A stretch of DNA of 64,000 nucleotides from Vicia villosa (lineage: Eukaryota > Streptophyta > Magnoliopsida > Fabales > Fabaceae). Below are positions 12,530 through 23,773 of this stretch, piece after piece. The first letter of the stretch is position 1. Each line of letters opens with the position of its first letter. Position numbers and translations under genes: made by a program. Where the stretch lies: assembly GCF_029867415.1 (NCBI RefSeq), contig NW_026705775.1, positions 62,001 through 126,000 on the forward strand, in the 5' to 3' direction. The notes under the pieces are model-generated. The model did not search any database. It was not told the DNA's origin and worked only from the letters and a program-made list of their open reading frames with translations.

Positions 12530-13340
12530 GGTAACAATTACTTTCAACATGTCTTCTTGGTATTTTAGCATTGCCCGATACACCTCTAAAGTCCAAGTAA
12601 CATTCTCCTATTTTTCGCTCTCTAGAAATGCAAACCCGACAAAATAAGTCTTCTTAGAAGAGGTAATACCAACAATTTCCTATAATGGAAGCTTGTACTT
12701 ATTGGTGTTATACATTGAATCAATAATGAGCACAATAGAAAACATGTTGAACAACTTTATGGAATCAGGACGAGTCCAAAATATATCTTTAACAGTTACT
12801 CCATCTTTGCACGTTCGGTACCTAGATACATAACTGTTATCTTCTAAAAGTTTCAAGAGGTGTTGCATTTTAGTTATATCCCCCCTTAGCGTCTTTTTAG
12901 TTTGGTACCAAATATTGTACACTTGCCTGATATTTGCTATATTTCCAGGTCTTTTATGTTTCAAAGTTGCAAGTATGTTTTTCGGTTGCACCAAATTCAA
13001 CGTCATGTATGAAATGCATTCCTTTTCTTTCGGCATGAGACGACATGCAAATGGATGATCGACTAACTTTTCTCACAAATTATGGTTTATGTAAACCACA
13101 TATCACATTAAATCTCTATTTTTTATTTCTTTACAGATAACCACGTAACTTAAAGGAACACTCACATTTTCGTGAACCAATGTCATCTTGTTTGAAACTT
13201 CGGAGAGGAGATCTATATTTCCCACTTATTTTACATGTCAATGTCACAAATGCACCTCGTCTATCTAAACCATTATCGGACCTTCCGATTACAACACCAA
13301 ACCCCAATTTTGATGCCTCCGTACGAATCCATTGAAGCAT
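12530..13340 (-). pseudogene. MULE transposase (FAR1-type) pseudogene
   Basis: On the minus strand 13340-13131 gives a FAR1-like zinc-binding start ('GFGVVIGRSDNGLDRRGAF', 'SRKCECSFKLRGYL'). 13036-12680 follows in another frame with 'TLKHKRPGNIANIRQVYN', 'KMQHLLKLLED' and 'DIFWTRPDSIKLFNMF', and the start of the transposase core ('IDSMYNTNKYKLPL'). Remnants continue through stops to about 12530 ('SKKTYFVGFAFLESEK'). The C-terminal half of the DDE domain and the SWIM finger are not seen. Frame changes and stops show it is inactive. Confidence 0.75.
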
Positions 13341-14225
13341 GTGATCACGGAATTCAAACTCTTGTTCATTTTTAAATTAATTGCCAACATATACCTCCTT
13401 TAGAGCAACACATTTGGCATCCAAATAGACAATAGGTTTTTGAAAAACATCGGGGTACACCATATCTAATGAAAACAATAACATATAATACTAAAAAACA
13501 ACTAATATTGAAAACAAACTGCTAAAAAATGAAGACTTACAAGACCTGGAAAATGTATTTCTGAAGACATTCATATTGAATCTGAATAAGTATTTCCGTA
13601 TTAAACGTTAGTTTTTCAGCTTCAAAACAAGATTAACGTGGACAATGATGCTCAAAATAAATGAAGTTTACTTTGAATTATAGTTTATTATGCTCCTTTT
13701 GATGTGACGAAACACAAGAATGAAGTTTTGGAGTGAAAATCTTGATTGAAAATGGAAGGATTTTCGGAAAGAGTTTTTAGAAACAAATGGATATGAGGTT
13801 TAATCATGCCGAGGACATTTTTTAGCAAATTCATGTTTGATATTTCCGAGGATGCATCTCCGAAAAAACCTAACATGCAAAGGTGACAAATTTTTAAATT
13901 TCCACTTAAAAACTTCGAAAATACATTTTCGAAATCTCCACTGAAATGCTCAACCAATAATATATTAAATTAATTGGCCTGAAGATAAATCTCTATAACT
14001 AATTTTTGTTTTACAATGCGGTGACACTGAATTTTTGCATTATTGAATTATGCAAAGAATACGTCCAAAAATACATCTCCAGAAATTAAAAGACATTTTA
14101 AAATTTCTATAGCTTTCTTTTCCACCTCATGGGTGGAATAAGAAATTCCTTAAATTAAAAGACAATTTCTTTGTACATCTCATGGGGTGAAAACTCCTGC
14201 TGTAAACCCCAAAATACTCCTAAAT

Positions 14226-14245
14226 TTCGGAGATGCATCTCCGAA
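14226..14245. repeat. Perfect 20-bp palindrome TTCGGAGATGCATCTCCGAA
   Basis: Exact self-complementary 20-mer. Further exact copies lie at 14351-14370 and 15198-15217. One-mismatch and two-mismatch copies lie at 14273-14292, 15111-15130 and 15073-15092, with looser ones near 11335, 11945, 11990, 13550, 13850, 13918, 14070, 14315, 14670, 14705 and 15160. All share a central A(T/C)GCAT/ATGCAT core. Function unknown. Confidence 0.85.
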
Positions 14246-15343
14246 GACTCCAATTTCCACATTTTCAATAATTTTGGAGATGCATCTCCGAAATCACCAT
14301 TTTTTTGGGTGTTTTCGAATATGCATTTTTGAAATCACCTATGGACCAGTTTCGGAGATGCATCTCCGAAATATGCTCTAATTTTTTCCGTTTCTCTTCA
14401 AAACAATGATTAATCCCATATTTTACATTAATCGACAAAATATAACACGTAAATTAGAATAAAATACCAATATTATAAATACGAAAATAGTTGTACGGGT
14501 AAGTGCTCAGTGTCAAAATATTACAACACGAATACAAAAAAGTCGTGAATAAAACATAAATAGGCAACTGCTACTGAGTATGCCTAACGCGAACACCCTG
14601 CAACCTCATCTGCCTACTATACGTCGCCGCACCAGCTGCCTCTCTAACAACCCTCTCCATGACTAAATTCGGAAGTGCATTTCCAAAACTGGTTAGAGGT
14701 GATTTCAGAAATGCACTTCCGAAAACGCTTGCGATTCTCCATTTTTGTAGTCCCCATAAAACCATTAAAAATCCAATTTTTACCAACCAAACACTACTAC
14801 ACGTTGCTAATAACTTCAACTAACTACATTTTGTTAATTTCTAACAGCCCTAACAAGATTATCAATGATAGAGTTTAAAGTTTAGAAACTTACGATTTGT
14901 TTGAAGCTTTTAGTGTGCCTTTGAGTGAGCCTTTGAGTCCTTTGATGTTGTAGAGCAACTTTAGATTATGTAGAAAGTTTGGAGAAATGGGTGTGGAGGT
15001 GAAATTTTGATGTTTTAGGTAGAATAAAATGAGGGGGTGACTGTTTTGAAATAACAAAAAAACGCAGTATATTTCGGAGATGCTTCTCTGAAGACGTAAA
15101 AAAAAGTTATTTCAAAGATGCATCTCCGAAAATACATTTTTTTTTTAAAAAAAATTAATTTCGTAAATGCATGTCCGAAATAATCTTTTTTTACGTCTTC
15201 GGAGATGCATCTCCGAATTATAAGGTCATTTATGGAATTTCGCTAGGGGTTGACAAGAAGGCATGGAGTCTATAAAGAAATTGTCAAATTAAAATGGCAT
15301 ATTTTTGAGTTATGCAGGGGTCCATATATCGGTAGCATACAAA

Positions 15344-15357
15344 GGCCCATAAGCCCA
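15344..15357 (+). promoter_or_regulatory. Paired site II (TGGGCY) elements upstream of ESSS gene
   Basis: GGCCCA at 15344-15349 and AGCCCA at 15352-15357 are TGGGCC and TGGGCT on the opposite strand. Closely spaced TGGGCY 'site II' elements are known in promoters of plant nuclear genes for respiratory-chain proteins and bind TCP-family factors. They lie about 120 bp before the ATG, which suits that role. Confidence 0.6.
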
Positions 15358-15473
15358 AACACTCTCATTCATCCAATTCTATTGTTTCTGTTTAGCCAGG
15401 TCTCACTTTCTCTTTCTCACTCCCTTCCCCTAACACAAAGAGGGATCCAACAAACACCACAATCGCCTCCACC

Positions 15474-15791
15474 ATGCTCCGTCAGCGTATCATCTCCTCT
15501 CTCCGTCTCCGCGGCGGCTCCGGCACCGGTGCAAGCCGCTGGACAAGCCCCGGCCACGAAGAAAGACCCAAGGGCTACCTCTTCAACCGAACACCTCTTG
15601 CTCCAGGTGAGTCTCGCAAATGGGAAGATTGGGAACTTCCTTGCTACATCACCAGCTTCCTCACCATCGTGATCCTTGGTGTTGGCCTTAACGCTAAGCC
15701 TGATTTGACCATTGAAACGTGGGCCCATGAAAAAGCCCTAGAACGTCTCAAGATCGAAGATGCCCTAGCTGAGAACGAATCGTCTGAATAG
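15474..15791 (+). CDS. Complex I subunit, ESSS / NDUFB11-type (105 aa)
   Basis: A single-exon ORF for a small accessory subunit of mitochondrial NADH:ubiquinone oxidoreductase in the membrane arm. The N-terminus (residues 1-22) is Arg/Ser-rich and lacks acids, as in an import presequence. Next comes the strongly conserved plant block 'RWTSPGHEERPKGYLFNRTP' (22-41), then 'WEDWELP', one membrane span at about 57-74 and 'KPDLTIETWAHEKALERL'. An acidic tail ends in ESSE. Length and order match Arabidopsis ESSS proteins as I recall them (At2g42310, At3g57785). The ATG at 15474 gives the conserved MLR... start; the overlapping frame from 15250 is noise. Site II elements lie upstream, as expected for a respiratory gene. 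Confidence 0.93.
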   Translation: MLRQRIISSLRLRGGSGTGASRWTSPGHEERPKGYLFNRTPLAPGESRKWEDWELPCYITSFLTIVILGVGLNAKPDLTIETWAHEKALERLKIEDALAENESSE

Positions 15792-16716
15792 AGATGGATT
15801 CGGATCGGAAGTGGTTAGGTTAAAGACGAAAAATTGAGGTTTGGTGTTATAATAAGGGTATAACTGGAAAATTTGAATTCTTTTTTATGCTTGTTAATTA
15901 CTGTTTAGTTTTTATCTAATTTCTGCACATCACATGCTTGTTAAAAAGTGACTGTTGACTCGCTTGTTATTATTATTTTGTTGATGATCTTTTTTGTTTG
16001 AATGTTAATAAGGCATTTCCAGTGTTAATTTCTGGATTCAGTTTATTGTTTTTATTCTGTCACTTTTGTTCTTAAATGTGTGAGATGTTGTAAAAATAGT
16101 CTCGGTACGGGTCGAAAATTATGCAGTTATACATAAATGTGTTTTTCCTTTGTTGGTTTTGTTGTAGAATGTCCTTTGTAAGCTTATTTGATCCTTAAAA
16201 TTACTTTAAAAAGACACACTTAAAGATGATTTTGTAATTTCAAAACATATTAGAGCTATGGTGTCTTTTGTCCGTATGTATGGTACTCGAATATATCTTT
16301 CCATAGTTAGTTTGATTCTGAAATGTGTTGGTATAAAAAGCATATTAGAAGATGGTTTGATAATTACGGAACATTTTACAACTATAGTCGCTGATAGTGC
16401 CTCACATATTTAGCAACCAAAATAACCGTTTATTCTTTATATTGCTTTAGATGAGTTATGCGTGATTGGAGGAATACTTGAAACTAATAGAGCTCGAATT
16501 TATTGCAGTGTTTTTAATGTGGATTTTTAAGATATTTAGATTTTTTTTTTTGTGGATTTAGAGTGGTTCGTGGTGTTAAAGTTAATCTAGGGTTGGACAG
16601 TTTTCGACATTCTAATCTTTAGGAGCTTGTGTGAACCAAAATCTGCTGATTGTGCTGTGTTTTTTTCTCTCTTTGATTATGGACTATGGAGCATGGAAAG
16701 GATTTTGATGACTTTC

Positions 16717-16932
16717 ATCTTTAGGTTGAGAGATGAAATTCATGATAGGGGTTTCATACTGAGAGAACCTTCAACCTATGTTATCTTGTTTCATTTACAA
16801 TCATATTGTTGAAATTATGCTAGCATCTTTAGGTTGAGAGTTCAAGATCATTGTAGGGCTTCGTACTGAGAGAACCTTCAACCTACATTATCCTGTTACA
16901 TTTACAAATCATATTGTTGAAATTTTGCAAGC
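16717..16932. repeat. Direct tandem duplication, unit about 108 bp
   Basis: Two diverged units begin ATCTTTAGGTTGAGAG (16717 and 16825) and share 'ACTGAGAGAACCTTCAACCT' and 'CATATTGTTGAAATT'. The order is kept with scattered substitutions, so the duplication is not recent. Confidence 0.75.
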
Positions 16933-17203
16933 TGCTAATCATTCATATGGAATATGGGTTGATCTATCTGAGTTAATTCAATACACACTTTTAAGGTTGG
17001 CCCATGTTAAACGTTAATGTCAGTAGTAGTTGTATATGTTAATGGAGTACAAGTCTTGCATTCCTCTTTATTTGGTTTCTGACCTGTAGTTTTTGCTCTA
17101 CTACTTTGCTGTGTTTTATAGTAGATTCAAAATTCTGGTGCTGGATTTTCTGTTAGGATCAAATTGAATTCAGTACCAGAGTAATTTGTAGATGGCATGA
17201 GAA

Positions 17204-17640
17204 GTGCTTATGTGTGAGGGTAGTATTGAAATTCGTTCAGATGGCAACCATGGTCCTTTGAGTATTTATGTTGTTGTTCTTCAGAACACCGAGTCATTGA
17301 GATATACAATAGTTAGAGTGATGTGTGCTTTACATGTGAGGGTAGTATTGAAACTCATTCAGATGGCAATCATGGTCTTCAGGGTATTTATATTGTTGCA
17401 CTCTGTTATCAAACATCTGCAATTGCAGTGCTATGGCGGATATACATGGTGGCTTTTGGACTCGCTGCAATGGTAAATATTGGCTGATATTGCAGGTTTT
17501 TCCGCCATAGTCCGTTATAACGGCCCCACAAAGTGTTTGGTATGGCGGGTTTTTTGCTCTCCGCCATGGACAACACTGGTTGTACTTCAAAACACCGACT
17601 CACTGAGAGCTCAATAGTTAGAATGTTGTGTGCTTTGCTT
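17204..17640. repeat. Diverged repeat with unit about 121 bp, third unit interrupted
   Basis: Units start 'GTGCTTATGTGTGAGGGTAG' (17204) and 'GTGCTTTACATGTGAGGGTAG'-like text (17325). The tail of a unit (AACACCGA...TCA.TGAGA...AATAGTTAGA) recurs at 17590-17620. The insert at about 17426-17578 separates the head and tail of that unit. Confidence 0.6.
17426..17578. mobile_element. MITE-like insert with CAGTG ends and ATGGCGG motifs
   Basis: A 153-bp segment starts CAGTGCTATGGCGGA and, inverted from the other end, CAGTGTTGTCCATGGCGGA; internal CCGCCAT/ATGGCGG motifs repeat. It interrupts a local duplication, which supports insertion. An exact 8-bp flanking duplication was not found. Confidence 0.5.
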
Positions 17641-19211
17641 CACATTATTTTAGGATGATTAATTGGGGAGACTAGAGAGTAGAATAATCCATAAAGCCTT
17701 TATAGTAATATATGAATTGCGAAGTGAACAAACAAGTCCAGTTAATCTATATTTAAATTTTCAAATATAAGGTAAGTTTGGTACTGGTAATTTGACATTG
17801 AATTTGAACCTATTCAACAAGTAGGGCATTGGGAATAGTGTTGTGTTTCAATATGTTTTTGTTGCATTTTAAAGCACTCCCCTTTGGAACTGCTTCTAAA
17901 TTGCTGTGAAAATAGTTAATCTGGGAAGTATGAGTCCAGCTTTCGTCTGAATATATCATGTTATTTTACTTGTTCAACTTGTCTGATTTGAGCTGGGTCC
18001 AGCTTTTTACCATGTTGCTGTATAAGTTTGGTTTGATTTGAACACTTAAGTGTAAAAGAGAGGATATTGTCAAGTAGAGAACCCCTCGAGTTTAGTCTGA
18101 GATAGTTTTGTCAAGTAGAGAACTCCATTCCACGGGGATATATTTTCAATCTTCTGGATCTTTTGATAAGATGTGTTTCATTTAGAATGCATTGAGCAAT
18201 TGTTAATCTTAGCTTTCTTGAGTTTTGTTGGGGCTGGTTTTCATTAAGGTTAGTTTATGTTCCTATAAAGGTGGAGCAACAATGTTAGATATTAATAGAA
18301 GTTCACACATAGTATTTTAGCTATTATGATAAACTGTGTTATTGGTTACCTTGTGAGTATACAAGGAGATTTATTCATCTGTAGGTTTTCACTTCTTTGC
18401 TGATATTACATGTGTTCCTTATTGGCTTAATGTTAAATATGTCTGGTTTAGTATTCTAGAATTGCTGTAGAAAATAAAATATTGGTCCTTAGTTCAGTTT
18501 CTTTGACCGTTTTATCATGTCTTGTCTAGAGGCGTTCGAATTCAAACTGATCTAATTAAAACTGGAAACCTATTCAAAAAAATTGAAAACGCCACAAAAT
18601 TGAATGTTATCGGGTACGTTGTCTGTTTGTGAAAATAAAAATCTACTCCTTTAGAACCTGCTTTTTAAATTTACATATAACTTTCTTGTTTTATATGCAA
18701 AACCCTGAAGTGAATGCAAAACCCCGAAGATGTTACCAAAATACACGAAAATATATTTACCAAAACGTTATTTTAAAATACAGTTCGTCGTTAATATCAT
18801 GAAAGCATTTGGTGCATTTCATTAATATTACGAAAGTATATGGTGCATTAGCTGGTACAAAAGACATAACCAACCAGTCGAATATATCATAATTTTTAAA
18901 ATGCAGTTTTCCATTCACCCTCCTCCCGTATCTTAGTTCGATAATAGCTACCTTGCAAATCAGTTTTAGAAAATAAACATGCACCAAAGAGTTTGTTAAG
19001 AAAATCATCTAGCATAAAAATGATAGGCTTATATTTGATGGTAATTTGTTAATAACCATACAATCAATGCACATTATTCAACTACTATCTTTTTATGTCT
19101 CGATTTCTTATCAAAATTTTAAGGCATTCCTAACAATACATGACTAGCCTCTGTCAGAACCACATCAAAAACCATTACATCCTCATATCTATTAGATATA
19201 AAACACACTTC

Positions 19212-19301
19212 TTGTTCATTCACAAAACTCTTAATACTACATTACTCAATTGAAGTTTGTTCATTCACAAAACTCTCAATACTACATTACTCCATTGAAG
19301 T
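19212..19301. repeat. 45-bp tandem duplication
   Basis: Two consecutive 45-bp units start TTGTTCATTCACAAAACTC and differ at only a couple of positions. Confidence 0.8.
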
Positions 19302-19559
19302 TTGTAAGGTTTAGGACGGAGTTTAGTTTCCAATTGAAGTTTAAAAACTAAATATATATGCTAGCCATTAATACAACTTCCTCTGTCGTTAATTAGAGAA
19401 CATATATTTCGTTGTACTAAATATTTTGTATGAAAGATATTCTCTCCTTGAGTTTTATCCACTTCAGTTTTCCAACAGCTTCCTCATAATGACTAGTTCA
19501 CTACTAAACATTTATTCTTAATACTCTTCATACCCTCTTCATTATCTCCATATAAAAGA

Positions 19560-19980
19560 ATAGTTCTCTCTGCTGAATATTGAGGAGCAATATGTCCTTT
19601 GACTTGGCACTTAAAACATTTAACTACCGAGTTATTTGAAACAACTTGAGAAGGTTTAGTTGAAGCAATGTTAACTTTGTTTCAACCATGTCTTCTTTAG
19701 CTAATGATGAAACACCCTCCTTTTTAGCAACATCCTTAAACTTTGAGAGTTGAAAATAGAAGTGTATTTTCTTAGTTGACCCTTCTTTTAAGTTGTTGGT
19801 CTACCTTGATAGGAAGGTGTATCAAATCCTCGAACTCCACATTGTGATACAATTTGGCTGTCACTTATGTCACAATTTAAACCATTAACTATCCATGATT
19901 GTTTCATTATCTTCCTTAAAGTATTCATTGACACTCTTGATTCCTTGATTGAGACTTTGGAATTTCTTGTCATGGTAACA
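19560..19980 (-). pseudogene. Ty3/gypsy gag fragment
   Basis: The minus strand gives 'KFQSLNQGIKSVNEYFKEMK', typical of plant gypsy capsid, then after frame changes 'KFKDVAKKEGVSSL' and a zinc-knuckle relic 'VKCFKCQVKGHIAPQ', in which the last Cys is lost. No protease or RT follows, so it is a fragment. Confidence 0.65.
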
Positions 19981-21545
19981 TGATTAGATAAACCTTGTTT
20001 TCACGAGTCTATTCATCTCTTTTCAAATTTTAATGAATGGTTAATTGTTGAACGAATGATCTTGAACCGGCTGTGTTGATCTCCGTTACGACTGCGTGAG
20101 GTGGACCAGCATGGTTAACACTCCAACATCCAAGTCAGTTTAAGATTCAAGACGAGTGTAGTAAAAACTGGAGATCAGAGAGTGTACATTGCTTTCAGCG
20201 TGAACTAACCCATATACCTTGGGTCAGGTGGAATGAATTTGAAATGAATTGGACCTTAGTCATTTGGTCCTTTGGTCGTCCCATAACAGTTGCCTCCATG
20301 GCTTTGTCAAGCACTGATAGAGCTGAGGAAGTCTTAAGTGATGTTGGCCTACCTCCAAGACGTTGTAAGATGGGAGCTGGAATTGAAATATTTGGAATCA
20401 GTTGAGAAATGAGTGGAGAACAAACACATTAAATTCACTTCCATCATTGAAATGTTTCATCATCTTTTTCTAACACGTGTACTGATGCGGAAATTTAAGG
20501 CATGATGTGGCTTATAGTGCACTCGAGTGTACTTGAGTTTGCATGTATTTTCAAAGAGAAATCCAACAGTTGATCTCGTAACTCTTCTTCTTTACTGATC
20601 TGCGTAGTCCACCTGTCTTTGCATATAAATGGGAAGAGTTGATAATTTTGGAAAACTTTTTCGTAATCATTGGCATTCAAGTTCGTTCGTGTTCACTTTA
20701 TTAGCAACACCTCTGTCTTCTTCATTTTGGAATGCATTTACCAGAGAACTATTTTTCCTTGATCAGAGTTTCTGCATTCATAATTTGCTCTTGCTTTATC
20801 AACTTCGTACCTGAGTACTCTCCTCAACTCAAACTTTTCTTTCATTATTTTTTATTTTTGAGTCAAGATAAGTGATAATATTGTTAATTTAGTAAGCGAT
20901 TTAGAGAGCGAAACTTCTTCTATTGCAAAAATGGGGGTATCCCCGATTCTCATATCCCTCATCTTTCTTATGATCGCATTGACCCATTAGTGATATCTTT
21001 ATCTCATGACTCTGCTTCAAAAATGGCATGTGAGACCCCCTTCGATGAAAGTGCTTCTTCATTTGACTCCTTTTGAATTCCTTTTATCGAATGAAGGTGA
21101 AAGGGAGTATCCTATCGAGGTCCCCATGTCCCCCTCCTACTTTGAGTGAGGAGGAAATACAAAATATTCAGCGGATGAGAGAATACGTTATCAATTTTGT
21201 TCAACTTTTTGTAAGGACCAATAATCGTGAACCTAGCGATGCGAAGATGAAGGCCTACTAGGATCTTTGGGGTAGGTCAGATGTTGTGCCTAGAGTCACA
21301 CCAGACGACCATTCTAAGGCTCATCGCCTGACCTAGCGAGGCATGATGCTAGTGCAGTCGAATGATGCGATTAAGTATGGTTGGGTGGATGTCGGGGTGG
21401 TGGGCACTCTGTCCATTTTGAGCAATGAGGTGGCAATAGAGGTTGCTAGCATTGTGGTTTGCGACCCTCTAGATTGATTGTTTCTTCCAGTGGGGCCAGA
21501 GAAGAGGATATGCAGTTTCTTTGACGTCTGAGCCTATGGTCCTCA
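19981..21545. other. Spacer of unrecognised origin
   Basis: Between 21070 and 21540 the plus strand has a long low-stop frame ('PTLSEEEIQNIQRMREYV', 'MMLVQSNDAIKYGWVDVG') with higher GC than its surroundings. It looks like a decayed coding segment, perhaps from a retroelement, but I do not recognise it. The remainder shows nothing definable. Confidence 0.3.
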
Positions 21546-21549
21546 CTGC

Positions 21550-21960
21550 AATTACAAAAAACGTTGAAATATGAATTACCAGATTTTTTTAAAATTCGGA
21601 AAACATCACGGTTTTCCCATATTTTTGAAATATCCGATTAAACTAAGAAAGATTTTCCACTATCAGTTTTTTCAAAATAATCGGTATAACTGCATGCATT
21701 TTTATTAGTTTTTTCAAAATATACAGTGGAATATATGCATTCTTTTCCTGTTTTTTTCTAAATATCTAGTAGAAAATAGGCATTTTTACCGAGAATTTGA
21801 AAATATCCAGTAAAAAAGCATGAGAAAGTTGAGTTTTTATCAGACATTTCTAAAAAACCAGTAAAATGCATGTTTGTTTTCTAAAAAAAACAGTATAAAC
21901 CTAACAAATATGGTAAAATTGTATACTCACTTGTCATAAATTTGGTTCTTGGGTAAAAAA
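21550..21960. repeat. Degenerate short repeats, TTTTTCAAAAT-AT-CAGTA-AA-GCAT theme
   Basis: About seven imperfect units combine a T-run, AAATAT(C)CAGTAAAA and (T)GCAT, spaced roughly 40-60 bp. Such degenerate arrays are common in subterminal regions of DNA transposons, but no matching termini were found. Confidence 0.4.
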
Positions 21961-22308
21961 TTCGGTATGATTGAGAGCTTTTCAAAAAATCCAAAATGTG
22001 ACAAATAAATAGTGAATTAGTATTTGGGAGAGGGGTGTCAGGTTTAATTTGGTAAAATATGGGAAAATCATAATATTTTGGAGAAGGGTGTCAGGTTTAA
22101 TTTGGAGGGTGGCAGAAATAATTCTCCTAAATCTCGTTAGAACTGAAATTATTTTATTATGTGGACTTATGAAGTCATCCTCAGTGACACGTTTAATGAA
22201 ATTTCTACCCAAGAAAAAGTCAAACTTCCATACTCTCTCTCTCTCTCTATACAAACCTGAATTTTCAAATTCAAAATTCACGTTTCTCTCTAGCTTGATC
22301 TTCCTTTT

Positions 22309-23150
22309 TAGGGGTGGACAACCGGTCGGATTCAGTTCGAAAAATGAGATCCAACAAAAACCACAGTTGATATATGATCATACATTTCCGATCATTAAGA
22401 TAAGTGGACTAGTCGGATGACGGGTTGAATGGGTTACAGGTTAGATGGGTGGGTATGTTTGATTGAAGCTGACAAGCGGTGGAAGTTTTTTGTCTTTGGC
22501 GTTTCACCCTATAAAAGAAACTATTTATAATAAACACACTCATCAGTGAAAAGTCCACAACAACCAACCCATTGTACCATCAAAGAACATCACACAACGA
22601 TGTCCATCTTGCATTAAAAAAAGGAGATCATTGAAGGGAAATATAACAGTATCAAAGAGTCCCAATGTGTGAAAAATTTGAATAAAAATGGTTAGTATAA
22701 TGGTTTGGTAACAAAGGTGCATGAAAGAATTTATTTTCTAAAAAAATAACAAAGGTTCTTTGGTAACAAGGTGAACAGAATTAAAATATTAAAGATTAAT
22801 ATAAAAAATAGAGGTACTTTGTTGATGTGTTATTAAGTGATAGTTTCAAAATTCCATATCATTAATCTTTGTTATACTAGTTTTAAAGGCAAAGTGATGA
22901 CAGTGACTTAGCAAGTGCATAAAGTTGACTAATATAATATAGTTTATCATTACCTATTTAGATCTATAGTCTAGTTACTAATAGATATCACTGATTTAAA
23001 TTTTTCCAACCGAGCCTGATTTATTATATCCACTTGAAACAAATATTTTAACTTTGCTTAACCGTTCACCAGAATAAACCGACCTGTTTTACTAAAACAG
23101 CATTCGGTTAAGACGGATTTGGACGGGTCTCGAATTTTTGTCCACCCCTA
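22309..23150. mobile_element. Non-autonomous hAT element (8-bp TSD TTCCTTTT)
   Basis: The ends are perfect 13-bp inverted repeats, TAGGGGTGGACAA and TTGTCCACCCCTA. They are flanked by exact 8-bp duplications TTCCTTTT at 22301-22308 and 23151-23158. Length is 842 bp with no transposase. Subterminal sequence contains 'ACCGGTCGGATTCAGTTCG' on one side and a related inverse on the other. Perfect TIRs and TSD suggest a younger insertion than the one at 8.1 kb. Confidence 0.9.
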
Positions 23151-23601
23151 TTCCTTTTCCAATCCTGCCACTAGTTGTGTACCAGGTTGTATATATGTAG
23201 AGACACATTTGTCTAGATGATGTTGATAGATCCCAACATCCAATAGAATGTTAGAGGGTTTTTGACCTTTCTCTTGGATAGAAAGCATAACAGAAATTCT
23301 TTTTATCGGATGACTCACATCATTCTCATTTTGTGAAACCTCCTAGGACCATCCTACAACAAATAGGAAAGTTCCACATATGAAGAGATCATCTCCCTTC
23401 TCATCATTCATGCCATCATCATCTTCAACTTCTAAATGTTAAGTTTTTTCATCGTGAAAACTCAATTCCGAGTCCGATGCATAAGTTTTTTCCTTGGTCA
23501 TTGCTCCTCTCGCCGAACTACTACCACCATAACTAAATATGGATTTAGAATTAGAATATGAATCAAGATACGTTTCCCCAACTAAACTTCACAGAGCTGG
23601 T
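23151..23601. other. Spacer between hAT and copia elements
   Basis: No gene was seen. The sequence is moderately AT-rich and carries no recognised domain. Confidence 0.3.
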
Positions 23602-23773
23602 TGTTGATAAAACAAAAAACTCCATAAAATCCATAGTAACTTTAGTGACTTGTGCAACAAGTAATGTCATAAACCTCATTTATTTCATGTGTAATGCATA
23701 TGCTTGGCTTTAGAAGAATTTGACCACTTATAATTTTTTATTTAACAACCTTCCACAATCCTGACAATGATAA

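Larger units (their letters stand above)
11170..15225 (-). mobile_element. Mutator-like element (MULE) region with palindrome repeats
   Basis: The unit is defined by a decayed MULE transposase on the minus strand and by about 17 copies of a palindrome related to TTCGGAGATGCATCTCCGAA, spread from about 11.33 to 15.22 kb and absent from the rest of the window. Outer limits are approximate: I could not pair terminal inverted repeats or a 9-bp target duplication. The right edge lies about 250 bp upstream of the ESSS start codon. Confidence 0.55.
15792..19555. other. 3' flank of ESSS gene and long spacer
   Basis: The first few hundred bases are probably ESSS 3'UTR. The rest has no supported gene. 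It holds a 108-bp direct duplication (16717-16932), a three-copy partial duplication interrupted by a MITE-like insert (17204-17640) and a 45-bp tandem duplication (19212-19301). Confidence 0.4.

Noticed and set aside
11330..15217. Regularly recurring palindromes as a CRISPR-like array
   Set aside because: Plant nuclear DNA, irregular spacing, diverging copies and an adjacent MULE transposase fit transposon repeats.
15250..15672. 140-codon frame overlapping the ESSS gene
   Set aside because: Different frame from the conserved protein and composed of promoter and 5'UTR sequence.
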